A DNA stretch of 64,000 nucleotides from Streptomyces sp. A0642 (GCF_004795105.1 NZ_SSBL01000003.1:434001-498000); one strand, 5' to 3'. Positions 25,277 through 56,072 are shown, counted from the first letter of the stretch. Numbers and translations are program-made. Notes: generated from the sequence alone by a model not told the origin.

Positions 25277-25303
25277 CCTTGCCGAGTGCCGGAGTCGGCA
25301 AGG
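25277..25303. promoter_or_regulatory. Perfect 9-bp stem-loop in the NRPS leader
   Basis: CCTTGCCGA at 25277-25285 pairs exactly with TCGGCAAGG at 25295-25303 around a 9-base loop. It lies about 130 bases before the NRPS start codon, downstream of the candidate promoter, so it would be in the 5' leader of the NRPS mRNA. Confidence 0.45.
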
Positions 25304-25436
25304 ATCCCGGTGCTGCCCTCTGTCATGGGCGCCGCGTTGTGCCCGGCCATTGCCAGCTATGCGTGCTGCACCGGAGTGGTCGGCTTCGGCCTGCCTTCTT
25401 CGTCCCCCGAAACTCTCCCCAAAGGTGTGACTCGGC

Positions 25437-47617
<22,181 letters not shown>

Positions 47618-47644
47618 GTGCCGAGGTGGGAGTGCTCAGTGGGC

Positions 47645-47689
47645 GGGGCCGGCCGCCGGTGAGCGGTTGCCGCCGGACAGGCCGGCCCC
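47645..47689 (+). terminator. Strong terminator-like hairpin at the end of the NRPS operon
   Basis: GGGGCCGGCC at 47645-47654 pairs perfectly with GGCCGGCCCC at 47680-47689, 28 bases after the NRPS stop codon. The 25-base loop can itself fold. A very stable stem without a T-tract is the usual form in this GC range. Confidence 0.6.
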
Positions 47690-48042
47690 GCGCTGATCCA
47701 CAGGGTTCCGCCACGCGACCTGATCGTCGGCCAGTGGCTGCTCCATAGCCGTGGGCTTGCGATCGCGGTCGTCGTTCCCTGTCGAACAGGCCGTTGTATC
47801 GAGTGAGTTCGCCCTTGCGTGCCCATGAAGAAGGGGTCTTCCGGCAGCTCGGGGTTGTCGAAGCCGGAGCGACGGGGAGGCTGCCCCGCGCCCCGCGCCA
47901 GGCAGCGGCCGTTCGCTCCGCCGAATGCGGGCGCTGGGCGACCGGCCCGAGCCCGGCGATCCGTGCTACCAGGTCGAGCTCGGCAGGCGAGACGGGAAGG
48001 TGCCGCGGCGGTCGGTGGACGAGCACGAGGAACGGAGTGGCG
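47690..48042. other. Intergenic region between convergent genes, possible gene remnants
   Basis: About 350 bases at the right edge of the NRPS cluster. A short plus-strand stretch (about 47925-48040) reads RMRALGDRPEPGDPCYQVELGRRDGKVPRRSVDEHEE, which looks like protein, but it has no proper start or family I know and ends inside the glycosyltransferase gene. Probably debris from cluster insertion. Confidence 0.35.
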
Positions 48043-49257
48043 TCATTCCTCGGTCAGCCGCTGGATGGCCCTCAGCGCCTGACCCGCTCCGTCCTCGGCC
48101 GTCAGATGTTGCGCCGCTCTCGCGGCGGCTCGACTGTGTGCCTGCTCCTTCACTGTGTGGTGAAGCGAGTCGGCAAGCCGTTCGGCGGTGAGGGACCGGA
48201 AGGGGATCGGGTCGGTGGCGGCGCCGATGGCGGCAAGTCGCCTCGCCCAGAAGGGCTGGTCCGCCGTCACCGGGACGGTGACCGCGGGCACTCCAGCGCG
48301 CAACGCGGCCGCGGAGGTGCCGGCACCGCCATGGTGGACCACCGCGGCCAGCCGTGGAAACAGCAAGGCGTGGGGTACCTCCCCGATCGTGAATACGTCG
48401 CTCCCCTCGGCGGCCAGCCCGGCAGCGCCGGCTTGCAGGATGCCGCGCAGTCCGGCCCGGCGCAGGGCTTGCACAGCGATCCCGCTGAGCCGCTCCCCGT
48501 CACCGGACGCCATGCTCCCGAAGCCGATGAGGACGGGGCGGGGTCCGGCACGCAGGAAGTCCTCCAGATCAGCGGGCAGCCGTTCGGCCGCCTCGTGATG
48601 GGGCCACCAGTTGCCCACGACCTCCAGGCCGGGGCGCCAGTCGGAGGGACGAGGCACCAGGGCCCTGCTGAAGCCGTGCAGGATGGGCCAGTTCGCCTGT
48701 TCCTGTCGTCGACGCATCCCGGAGGCCGAGGCCGGGGGCAGGTGGAGGCGGTGGCGCAGCTTCGCGACAGCCTGTTCGTAGACGCGGTCGGCCATGCGCA
48801 GCACGAGGCGTCCGGTCGCTCGGTTGGTGAGACGGCCCAGTGAGCGGAAGCCTGTGACGACCGGCGGGAAGTCGGCGGTCGGCGTTGTGGGTTGCAGGTA
48901 CACGCCGAGGCTCGGTGTGCCTGTGGCCTCGGCGAGGTGCCAGCCGAGCGGAGCCGTGGTAGCCGACAGCAGAAGCAGGTCCGTGCCGGCGTCCATCACG
49001 TCGGCGAAGCCCTGCCCCAGTTCGGTGATGAAGGCGGCGGCAGTGCGCATGAGTTCACGTTTGCCCGTGACGCCGCTACGCACCCGTGTGTCGGCGGGAA
49101 GGCTGCGGAATTCCAGGCCTGCGTCGCGTACGAGTGGCGCGAACACGTCCGTGGTGGCGAGGGTGACGTCATATCCGGCCCGGCGCAGTTCGGCGCCCAG
49201 ACCCGTGTAGGGCGCGACGTCGCCGCGCGATCCGGCTGCGGCGATCAGGATCCTCAT
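48043..49257 (-). CDS. Glycosyltransferase (GT1, macrolide/UGT-like)
   Basis: 404 residues. It starts MRILIAAAGSRGDVAPYTGLGAELRRAGYDVTLAT, the N-terminal acceptor domain, and has the C-terminal nucleotide-sugar motif HALLFPRLAAVVHHGGAGTSAAALRAGVPAVTVPVTADQPFWARRL, with the HHGG and D-Q residues of GT-B family 1 enzymes. These move sugars from NDP-sugars to natural products, lipids or antibiotics (as in macrolide inactivation). The ATG overlaps the stop of the TipAL-like regulator gene by 4 bases, so both are in one operon; this pairing points to drug-induced self-protection. It is convergent with the NRPS, whose product has no obvious sugar site, so a link to it is doubtful. Confidence 0.88.
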   Translation of the reverse strand: MRILIAAAGSRGDVAPYTGLGAELRRAGYDVTLATTDVFAPLVRDAGLEFRSLPADTRVRSGVTGKRELMRTAAAFITELGQGFADVMDAGTDLLLLSATTAPLGWHLAEATGTPSLGVYLQPTTPTADFPPVVTGFRSLGRLTNRATGRLVLRMADRVYEQAVAKLRHRLHLPPASASGMRRRQEQANWPILHGFSRALVPRPSDWRPGLEVVGNWWPHHEAAERLPADLEDFLRAGPRPVLIGFGSMASGDGERLSGIAVQALRRAGLRGILQAGAAGLAAEGSDVFTIGEVPHALLFPRLAAVVHHGGAGTSAAALRAGVPAVTVPVTADQPFWARRLAAIGAATDPIPFRSLTAERLADSLHHTVKEQAHSRAAARAAQHLTAEDGAGQALRAIQRLTEE

Positions 49258-50054
49258 CGGTCCTCCTCGGAACCGGTACGGCCACCCGTGTGGCGGGCGG
49301 CGTTGGCGTGAACCGCCTTGCGCGTATAGGCGGCCAGGCCCGGACGTTGCTGCGACGGCGGTACGACCAGAGCGAATGCGCGCGGGTCGGCGACGAAGTC
49401 GTCCGCGATGCGCCGGTGCATGTCGGGTGGGCAGGAGGTGAACCAGCGTGCGACGTGCAAGCGGTGCTCCTCGGCGAGGTCCATGGCCCGCTCGCCGTTG
49501 CTGAGCTCTCCCTCGTCGAAGGCTTCGAGCAGCTCCGCCCGCCAGGCGGCGGCCTCGCCCATGAGCTGATGCCAGTCCTCTTTCGTGTGAGCGGCCGCGC
49601 GCGCCATCGCCTCGCGCTGTCCCTCCGAATGCGCCCACTTCAGTTCTGCCTCGGTGGCATAGCTCAGGTCGAAGGTGATTTCACCGAAGACCTCGAAGCG
49701 TTCCTCAGGAGTCAGGGGGACTCCGGTCTTCTGCACCTCTATCGCCCGTTCCGCCACCTCGGCCAGCCGTTGCAGCCTGGCGATCTCCTCACTCAGCTGC
49801 CGCTGCCGGGCCCGGAGTCGCTCCACGGCGTTCACCTGCGGATCCTTGAAGATCGCGGCGATCTCGTCGAGAGGGAAGCCGAGCTCACGGTAGAAGAGGA
49901 TCTGCTGGAGACGAACCAGATCAGCCTCACTGTAGAGCCGGTATCCGGCGGGGCTGCGCTCGCCGGGCGAGAGCAGCCCCGCCTTGTCGTAGTGATGCAG
50001 TGTCCGCACCGTCACCCCGGCGAAGGCCGAGACCTGCCCCACGGAGTAGCTCAT
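49254..50054 (-). CDS. MerR family regulator, TipAL-like
   Basis: 266 residues from the ATG of MSYSVGQVSAFAGVTVRTLHHYDKAGLLSP, the MerR winged helix; eight codons of open frame upstream have no site. A coiled-coil dimerisation helix (about 75-125) follows, then a C-terminal TipAS-type domain (KEDWHQLMGEAAAWRAELLEAFDEGEL, then EEHRLHVARWFTSCPPDMHRRIADDFVAD), which in TipAL binds thiopeptides and other multidrug ligands. It probably activates its own operon, including the glycosyltransferase, when a drug is bound, by untwisting an overlong promoter spacer. Confidence 0.9.
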   Translation of the reverse strand: MSYSVGQVSAFAGVTVRTLHHYDKAGLLSPGERSPAGYRLYSEADLVRLQQILFYRELGFPLDEIAAIFKDPQVNAVERLRARQRQLSEEIARLQRLAEVAERAIEVQKTGVPLTPEERFEVFGEITFDLSYATEAELKWAHSEGQREAMARAAAHTKEDWHQLMGEAAAWRAELLEAFDEGELSNGERAMDLAEEHRLHVARWFTSCPPDMHRRIADDFVADPRAFALVVPPSQQRPGLAAYTRKAVHANAARHTGGRTGSEEDR

Positions 50055-50081
50055 CCACCCGCCCTTTCGTCGGTACACAGC

Positions 50082-50109
50082 CTCAAGCCTGACGTAAGGG
50101 GAGAGTCAA
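50082..50109 (-). promoter_or_regulatory. MerR-type promoter/operator of the regulator-glycosyltransferase operon
   Basis: On the minus strand TTGACT (50109-50104) is the -35 box. It is followed by the imperfect palindrome CTC...CCTTACGTCAGG...GAG (50105-50082), placed between -35 and the expected -10 as in MerR-controlled promoters. It is about 30 bases from the start codon. Confidence 0.55.
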
Positions 50110-50164
50110 CTCCCGCTGGGGCGTGCTTCGGGAGGTAGCGCCGTCCGCCCGGAGGACGGGCTCG

Positions 50165-50246
50165 GCGGCGTCTGTTGCGTGCGATCGCAAGGCGGAGGCT
50201 CGCCCCATACTGGTGGTATCGGCGGTGATCCCGACAACGCGGCGAG
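50165..50246. repeat. Diverged, inverted copy of the inner part of the 168-bp element
   Basis: From GCGGCGTC at 50165 to GGCGAG at 50246 the sequence matches, with many scattered changes, the complement of the inner part of the element at 50332-50499 (shared pieces: ATCGCAAGGCGGAG, CATACTGG, GACAACGCGGCGAG). It lacks the terminal repeats. It shows the inner segment also exists as an older repeat of its own. Confidence 0.6.
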
Positions 50247-50331
50247 CATGGGGATCTCCCTCGCTCGAGCGAAGCCGCGAGCTCGGGGAAGCGGCAGGCG
50301 TCGCCGAGCAGGCGGGACTTTCGAAGCACGC

Positions 50332-50499
50332 CTAAGGGCTGTCCCGCAATTCCTGGCGGGCGCACGACGACAGCCACGGCACCTCGCCGCGTTGTCGAAA
50401 CGCCCGAATACATCCAGTATGCGGGCGCCTCTCCGCCTTGCGATGCACCGCATCCGACGCCGCGCGCTGATCCACCAGGAATTGCGGGACAGCCCTTAG
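50332..50499. mobile_element. 168-bp terminal-inverted-repeat element (MITE-like), copy 2
   Basis: Same length, ends and orientation as the copy at 9860-10027, with only about five base differences, including changes near 50363-50380 and one near 50458. It sits between the MerR gene and the TauE/SafE gene and interrupts nothing recognisable. The perfect 25-bp ends could act as a bidirectional terminator. Confidence 0.85.
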
Positions 50500-50573
50500 T
50501 GGCTGGCACCGGGCCGGTGTGTTCAGGCGTTTCGACAGCGCCCCAGTGCCCGGCGCGGCTGGGCACTGTACGG

Positions 50574-51356
50574 TCAGCTGAGGATCTGGACTGCGTAGAG
50601 CGCGCCGATTCCGGTTGCCAGGGTGCCGAGCAGGAGCCGGAGGGACGTCTCGGGCACATGCGGCTGGAGGCGTGCCCCGAGGTATCCGCCGAGCAGGCCT
50701 CCGGCGCCGCAGGAAAGGCCCAGCAGCCAGTCGGGGGCGATATCCCCGGTGACGGCGAGGGAGAGCAGCGCGTAGGTGGCCGCGCCAACGATGGAGGTCA
50801 CAAAGGTGGAAGCCAGGGCGGCGGGTGCGACGGTGGCGACCGGTGCGCCGCGGCTGACCAGGATCGGGCCGAGCAGCGAGCCGCCCCCGATTCCGTAGAT
50901 CCCGCCGGCCACGCCGACGGCAAGGGCCAGCGACGTCGTCGCCCGGGGCGAAGGCTGAGCGTGGGTGCGGGACGGGGTCGGGCGTACGGTCCGCAGCCAC
51001 AGCCACAGCCCGAGCGGCAGGAGCAACGCGGCTATGAGGAGGCGGAAGACGCGCGGGCCGGGAACGGCGAAGACGCGGATCACGGCGCCGACGACGACGC
51101 CAGGAACGGTTCCCGCGATCAAGAGCCGGGGCAGCGGTCCGCCAAGCTGTCCAGCCCGCCAGGGGCGCAGGAGGGCGCCCGGGCCGGCCACGACGTTGTA
51201 GAGCAGGTTCGTGGGGGTCACGGCCGGGCTGGGTACTCCCAGCACACTGACCTGGACGGGTAGCAGAAAGACCGCTCCGGAGACACCCACGGGGGCTGTG
51301 GTGACGGATATCAGGAGCCCGGCGGCGAACCCGAGCAACCCCGTCGACCACCCCAC
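50574..51356 (-). CDS. TauE/SafE family anion exporter
   Basis: 260 residues, starting at a GTG eight bases after GAGGGG. About eight hydrophobic segments in two halves: VGVSGAVFLLPVQVSVLGVPSPAVTPTNLLYNVVAGPGAL and VAGGIYGIGGGSLLGPILVSRGAPVATVAPAALASTFVTSIVGA, the duplicated G-G-G and P-x-x-A/L motif of the TauE/SafE family. Such proteins export sulfite, sulfoacetate or other small anions. No sulfur-metabolism genes adjoin. Intact. Confidence 0.85.
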   Translation of the reverse strand: MGWSTGLLGFAAGLLISVTTAPVGVSGAVFLLPVQVSVLGVPSPAVTPTNLLYNVVAGPGALLRPWRAGQLGGPLPRLLIAGTVPGVVVGAVIRVFAVPGPRVFRLLIAALLLPLGLWLWLRTVRPTPSRTHAQPSPRATTSLALAVGVAGGIYGIGGGSLLGPILVSRGAPVATVAPAALASTFVTSIVGAATYALLSLAVTGDIAPDWLLGLSCGAGGLLGGYLGARLQPHVPETSLRLLLGTLATGIGALYAVQILS

Positions 51357-51969
51357 GACAATCCCCTCAGTACTTACCGACCGGCCCCCGGCACAGGTGG
51401 CGGATCAGACGCCTCTCGTTCTCGTGCACGTGGGCCCCGCGCCGATTCAACCGTCTCCCGAGACGGTGAACAACCGCCGTCCACACTCGTGAACGAAGCC
51501 AAGACGCCGACGGCCGCGCGAGCCTGTCGGCCGGACCGGGCCGAGTGCTCTGAACTCGGGACCGATCGTGATGCCCGCCGCCGTGCTCGTCGTACTCGCC
51601 GGACCGCCGGCGTGGGGCAGGACGTTGTGAACTGTTAGCGCAGGGGTGGTTCGCCGGCGGACGCCGTCCGTCCTGCGCTTCCCCAGGAGGAGGCCGTCCT
51701 GCCGGTCGGAACGAGGAGCGGAAGAGACAGGAACGTCTCCGTCGCGGACGTCCGCGGCTACGGCGCCCTCATGAGGCGGGACGCGGCACTGCCCGCCTGC
51801 GGGGCGAAGGCACCGCCCACGTGCACGACGTGCCCGGCCGGCGGCAGGGGGCACACCCGCGGAGGCCGCCCGTCGCTTCCCGCCTCGGCCGTCCCCGGCC
51901 CCTCCTTCTCCGCGGTGGTGCGGTCCTCGCCGCCGTGGTGAAGGAGGGTGTCGCTGAGCCCAGGAGCTG
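51357..51969. other. Intergenic region, nothing recognised
   Basis: About 610 bases between the TauE/SafE gene and the SDR gene. Several open frames are GC artefacts. I saw no repeat or regulatory motif of note. Confidence 0.5.
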
Positions 51970-52728
51970 TCAGGCCGACGCCCCGCTGTCGATGACCAGG
52001 TCCGTGCCGACCACGGAACCGGCCAGGGGCGAGGCGAGGTAGAGCACCGCGGCCGCCACCTCTTCCGCCTCCGCCACCCGGCCGAGGGGGTTCTGCGACT
52101 TCACCCGCTCGGCACGCTCGGCCTCGGTCTCGCCCGGCCGTAGGGACATGGGGGCGGCGGAGGCGCCCGGGCTGACCGCGTTGATGCGGACGCCCTGGTG
52201 GATGTGGTCGAGGGCGGCGGCGCGGGTCAGCGCGGAGACCGCGGCCTTCGAGGTGATGTACGCGGCGAGGTTCGGGATGCGCACGTGCGCTCCCAGGTTC
52301 GAGGAGATGTTGACGATGACTCCGCCCCCGTTCTCCCTCATGTGGGCGATCTCGTGCTTCATGGCCAGCCAGACACCGGTGACGTTGGTCCGCAGCACCG
52401 CGTCCCAGTCCTCTTCGCTCACGTCCGCGGCGGGGACGGCGCCGCGGAGTATTCCGGCGTTGTTCACGGCGATGTCGAGCCCGCCGAAACGGGCGACGCC
52501 CTCGCGTACGAGGTCCCGGACCCGGCCGGAGTCGGTGACGTCGGCGGTGATGCCGGCGGCCGTGCCGCCGGCCGCCCGGATCAGACCGACCGTCTCGTCC
52601 AGGGACGCGGTGGTGCGGCCTGCGGCGATCACGGACGCGCCCTCGGCGGCGAAGGCGAGCGCGATGGCGCGGCCGAGACCGGATCCTGCGCCGGTGACGA
52701 GCACGGTCTTTCCGGTGAAGCGGTTCAT
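51970..52728 (-). CDS. SDR family oxidoreductase
   Basis: 252 residues. TGAGSGLGRAI at residue 12, AAGRT after the second strand (NADP-type), NNAGIL near 90, catalytic serine in NISSN and YITSK near 155, and the SPGASAAPMS loop: a complete classical short-chain dehydrogenase. AGGGAG precedes the ATG. The gene follows the broken MFS gene by 24 bases and is in the same transcript, under the TetR regulator further upstream. Substrate unknown. Confidence 0.9.
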   Translation of the reverse strand: MNRFTGKTVLVTGAGSGLGRAIALAFAAEGASVIAAGRTTASLDETVGLIRAAGGTAAGITADVTDSGRVRDLVREGVARFGGLDIAVNNAGILRGAVPAADVSEEDWDAVLRTNVTGVWLAMKHEIAHMRENGGGVIVNISSNLGAHVRIPNLAAYITSKAAVSALTRAAALDHIHQGVRINAVSPGASAAPMSLRPGETEAERAERVKSQNPLGRVAEAEEVAAAVLYLASPLAGSVVGTDLVIDSGASA

Positions 52729-52752
52729 CGTTCTGCAACTCCCTTGACGGGT

Positions 52753-54128
52753 TCAATGGCTGGCGCGGTGGTTCAGGAGGGCGGTGAGGGCGAGGGCGGA
52801 GCCCGTCGCGGCGAGGGACAGGGCGTCGCTGCCGAGCGTGAGCAGGAGGGCGAACAGGACGGTGGGGCCGAACTCCATCGCGCTGTTCAGCACACCGCCC
52901 GCAAGCCCGCTCTGCGTCGGCGGTACGCCTGCGGTGGCGAGCACGGCGGCTCCTCCGAAGGAGGCCGCTGCGCCGGCCGCCAGCAGGACGAGGCCTGGCA
53001 GCAGCCCGTACGCGTACGGGGCGTGCGCAGGGAGACCGGTGGCGGCGAGAGGCCGAGCCCGGCCGCCGCGGCGCCGAGCCCGGCGGTCGTGACGGCCCCG
53101 GGCCCGTACCGGCGGACGAGCGGCCCCGCCGCCCGGCCGGAGGCGATCAGTACGACGGCGAACGGCACGAAGGCGCCCGAGGTCCGCAGCGGGGACCAGT
53201 CGCGGGTCTGCTGGAGGTGGAGGGAGAGGAGCACGAAAGTCATCGCGGTCCCACAGGCGCTCAGCCCGATGGCGGCGAGGGCGGCCGCCCGTCGCCTGTT
53301 GAGCAGGAAACGGGCCGGCAGCAGCGGGTCGCGGGCGCGACGCTCGACGTACAGGAACGCGCCCAGCAGTACGGCCCCGCCGAGCAGGGGCACGAGCACA
53401 CCGGCCGACGACCAGGGCCGGACGTCGGTGACGACGAGTCCGTAACTGCCGAGGGTGATCCCGGCGGTGGCGAGCAGGGCCCCCGGCAGGTCGAGGGCCC
53501 TGACGCGCTGCGGGGCGGTGGACGGCAGCAGCGGCGCCGCGAGGGCCAGGGCGGTGAGCGCGACCACGAGCGGCACGGCGAAGGTCCAACGCCAGGAGAG
53601 ACACGACAGGATGACGCCGGAGAGCAGGTTGCCGGCGGTCGCGCCGAGCACGGAGAGACCGCCCCAGGTGGCCATGGCCTTGCCGTACGCGGCGGGGGAG
53701 GGGAAGACGCCGCGCAGCACCGCCATGGCGGCGGGCGCGACGAGGGCCGCACCGGCGCCCTGGACGAGACGGGCCGCGAGCAGGGTCCGGATTCCCGGAG
53801 CGAACGGGGCGGCGGCCGAGGCGGTTGCGAAGAGGAGGAGGCCGACGGTGAGGGCGCGCCGCCCGCCGTAGCGGTCGGCGAGGCGGCTGCCGAAGAGCAG
53901 CAGCCCGGCGAACGTCAGCCCGTACGAGGCGCTGAGCAGAATCAAGTCCGGCCGTCGTAAGCCGAGTTCGTGCCCGATGACGGGCAGGGGCACGGCGATC
54001 GAGGCGAGTGTGAAGATCAGCGTGGTCTGCACGCTGCCGAGAAGGGCGAAGGCGGCGTCGGGGTGCCGAACGACGGCGACGTGCGTGCCTTCCGTGGCGT
54101 CTCCGGGTGCGCATTCCCCAGCGCTCAT
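52753..54128 (-). pseudogene. DHA2-type MFS drug exporter gene, frameshifted
   Basis: From the ATG at 54128 (after GAGGGGA) the frame encodes some twelve membrane segments of a DHA2-type exporter: LGSVQTTLIFTLASIAVPLPVIGHELGL, GSRLADRYGGRRALTVG, and LVQGAGAALVAPAAMAVL (motif C-like). Near 53045-53060, after GLGAAAAGLGLS, the frame turns to nonsense and would stop at 52887. The adjacent frame continues LAATGLPAHAPYAYGLLPGLVLLAAGAA and ends at 52753, giving the last two helices. One lost base in a GGCCTCTCGCC run explains this. The encoded pump is probably dead or shortened unless the shift is a sequencing error. Confidence 0.72.
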
Positions 54129-54140
54129 GCCATCCCCTCA

Positions 54141-54168
54141 TATTTGATCGATCGGTCCATTATCTAGT
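54141..54168 (-). promoter_or_regulatory. Promoter and operator of the MFS-SDR unit
   Basis: On the minus strand TAGATAAT (54167-54160) is a good -10 box, directly followed by GACCGATCG (54158-54150). The same 9-mer occurs in the TetR promoter at 54864-54872, so this is a probable TetR operator. Confidence 0.55.
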
Positions 54169-54252
54169 CATGGGAGAGGAGTGGCGGGACCGGTCAGGGG
54201 CCGGTCATGACGGCGTCTGCGCCCCTGAGGTCTGCACCCCGTGCTGCGTGCT

Positions 54253-54837
54253 TCAATCCAGCAGGGTCAGCGCCTGCTCGGCCGCGTCCCGCACCCGGGC
54301 GGCATCGCTGGACGCCTTGCCCACCACCCGTACGCCCTGCAGCAGGACGAGCAGCATGCGGGCCAGTGCGCGCGGGTCCCGGCTCCCGGGCAGCTCGCCC
54401 TGGGCCTGGGCCCGTACGAGCGCGGAGTGCAGCAGGACCTCCAGGTGTTCCCAGCTGAGCTCGACCCGGCGGGCCGCCGCGCGGTCGTGGGGGGCCAGTT
54501 CGGCGGCGGTGTTGGTGATCAGGCAGCCGTTCAGCCGACTTTCCGGCGAGGCGGCCTCCGCCGCGAACCGGCGGACCATCGTCCGCACCGCGGGCAGCGC
54601 CGGCCCCGGCTGGGACAGTTCGGTGAGCAGGTGCGGATCGCGCCCCTGGGAGTAGCGGTCCATGGCCTTCAGGTACAGCTCGTGCTTGTTGCCGAAGGTG
54701 GCGTAGATGCTGGCGCGGCCGATGCCGAGGTGTTCGACGAGATCGGCGATCGACGTCGCTTCGTATCCGCGCCGCCAGAACAGCTCAAGGGCTGACTGCA
54801 GTACGGCGTCCGGATCGAACCCCTTGGTCCTGGCCAT
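54253..54837 (-). CDS. TetR family transcriptional regulator
   Basis: 194 residues. The helix-turn-helix reads DAVLQSALELFWRRGYEATSIADLVEHLGIGRASIYATFGNKHELYLKAMDRY, typical of TetR repressors; the C-terminal domain has NGCLITNTAAELAPHD and LALARMLLVLLQGVRVVGKA, as in regulators of MFS pumps. It lies immediately upstream of the MFS-SDR pair on the same strand and shares a 9-base motif with the MFS promoter, so it likely represses both itself and the pump. No clear ribosome site before the ATG. Confidence 0.9.
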   Translation of the reverse strand: MARTKGFDPDAVLQSALELFWRRGYEATSIADLVEHLGIGRASIYATFGNKHELYLKAMDRYSQGRDPHLLTELSQPGPALPAVRTMVRRFAAEAASPESRLNGCLITNTAAELAPHDRAAARRVELSWEHLEVLLHSALVRAQAQGELPGSRDPRALARMLLVLLQGVRVVGKASSDAARVRDAAEQALTLLD

Positions 54838-54861
54838 ATGGAGGACCGTAGCCTCATGCAG

Positions 54862-54882
54862 AACGATCGGTCAAGAATCGTT
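54862..54882 (-). promoter_or_regulatory. Probable autoregulatory operator of the TetR gene
   Basis: AACGAT (54862-54867) and ATCGTT (54877-54882) are perfect inverted arms around 9 bases. The site contains CGATCGGTC, the same 9-mer as in the MFS promoter. It overlaps the last codons of the membrane protein gene at 54871. Confidence 0.6.
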
Positions 54883-55443
54883 CGTGAATCCCGCTCGGCG
54901 GCCCGTATCCGTCGGCCTTGCGGCTGCCACCCCGGACCCGCTCCCACGCGTTCCCTGCGGCGCGCCGCCGCGCTCCGCCCTCATCTCCGCCCGTGCCCGG
55001 TACTCGTCCGCGAAGCCGAGGGCGAGCAGCGACAGCACCGCTGTCAGGGCGAAGGCGGCGGCCAGGGCGTTCAGCAGGCCGTAGGGGCCGCTGCCCTCCA
55101 CGACGCGGCCGCCGCCCAGCAGGCAGTCGAAGCCCAGGGGGAAGTAGGACGGTTCATGGCCTGTGAGCCGGTCGAGCGTGCCGGGCGGAAGGGAGCGGCA
55201 GGGGGTGGCCGGGGAGGAACTCGCGCCCGACTCGGCTTCGTGCGCGTCCCATTGGACCAAGCCCAACCCGATCGCGTACACGATCACGGCCGCGACGGCC
55301 GCCATGCCCGCGCTCCAGCGCACGAGATCCCTGGCCCAGTGCGGTCGGCGGCCTGGGAGGGCGACCGAGATCAGCTTCACCGCGACAGCGATGGCCCAGA
55401 ACGGTACGGCGAGCAGGGCGGCGTACATCAGGAGAACGAACAT
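54871..55443 (-). CDS. Integral membrane protein, unknown function
   Basis: 190 residues from the ATG of MFVLLMYAALLAVPFWAIAVAVKLISVALPG, which follows AAGGCGG; twelve codons upstream are open but unsupported. Three clear membrane segments: the start, WSAGMAAVAAVIVYAIGLGLV, and YGLLNALAAAFALTAVLSLLALGF. Between the last two is an extracytoplasmic loop with two cysteines (TPCRSLPPG and GFDCLLGGG) that may form a disulfide. The tail is charged. Family not recognised. Its 3' end overlaps the TetR operator. Confidence 0.65.
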   Translation of the reverse strand: MFVLLMYAALLAVPFWAIAVAVKLISVALPGRRPHWARDLVRWSAGMAAVAAVIVYAIGLGLVQWDAHEAESGASSSPATPCRSLPPGTLDRLTGHEPSYFPLGFDCLLGGGRVVEGSGPYGLLNALAAAFALTAVLSLLALGFADEYRARAEMRAERGGAPQGTRGSGSGVAAARPTDTGRRAGFTNDS

Positions 55444-55684
55444 CGTGCGGCCGCCTTGCGGGTGTTCCGCGAGCTCCACCGACGGCGGGCCGTTCTGTGT
55501 CGGACGTCAGGCACCGCCCCGCCGGTTCCCCGCCGGGAGCTGCTCAGCCCGGGGGCCCGCGCCCACGAGAAGGCCCGCGCGCACCCGCGGCTGGTGCGGA
55601 GCAAGGCTGCCCTCGTACGGATCAGCCGTTCACCGCTGCCGCACGAGACCGTCCTCATCCACCGGCGGACGAGGAGGCAACGGC

Positions 55685-55861
55685 TCAGAAGGCCGAGGCG
55701 ACGAGGCCGGCGAGCCAGGTGCCGTAGACCTTCAGCCGATGCGAGGTACGGCAGTACAGTCGCGGCTTACGACGCCCCGCCTGGTCCAGGCGTGCGTCGC
55801 ACCACCGGCACGGCAGCTGACCGCGATACCGGCCGTCTGCTCCCAGCTCCGCTCCACTCAT
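55685..55861 (-). CDS. Small zinc-ribbon-like protein
   Basis: 58 residues. MSGAELGADGRYRGQLPCRWCDARLDQAGRRKPRLYCRTSHRLKVYG contains C-x-x-C and a following YC-x-x-x-H, a possible metal-binding pattern like that in short actinobacterial proteins with CRWCDxPL...YCxxxCRxxAY. Here the last cysteine is replaced by histidine. The ending TWLAGLVASAF is hydrophobic. Only a weak ribosome site is present. Likely real but function unknown. Confidence 0.5.
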   Translation of the reverse strand: MSGAELGADGRYRGQLPCRWCDARLDQAGRRKPRLYCRTSHRLKVYGTWLAGLVASAF

Positions 55862-56072
55862 GAACGGGCATCCTATCCGGCTCCCGGCGCGTGTCTCAGG
55901 TACCGGCCCTTGCCGCATCACGGAAGCGAGGAGGGAGCGCGGTGCGGGCCGACAGGCTCCGGCCCGGCACCTTCGCGACGGCTTCATGGTGACCTCGGCG
56001 TCGTTGGGCGGCCCGTGCCGACCGGGCCCTGTGGGCGGGCGCAGGGGAACGCCACCCCGGGGCGGCCCTGTG

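Noticed and set aside
48043..49257. Glycosyltransferase as a tailoring enzyme of the NRPS product
   Set aside because: It is convergent with the NRPS, lies beyond a strong terminator-like hairpin and overlaps a TipAL-like regulator; a drug-response role fits better.
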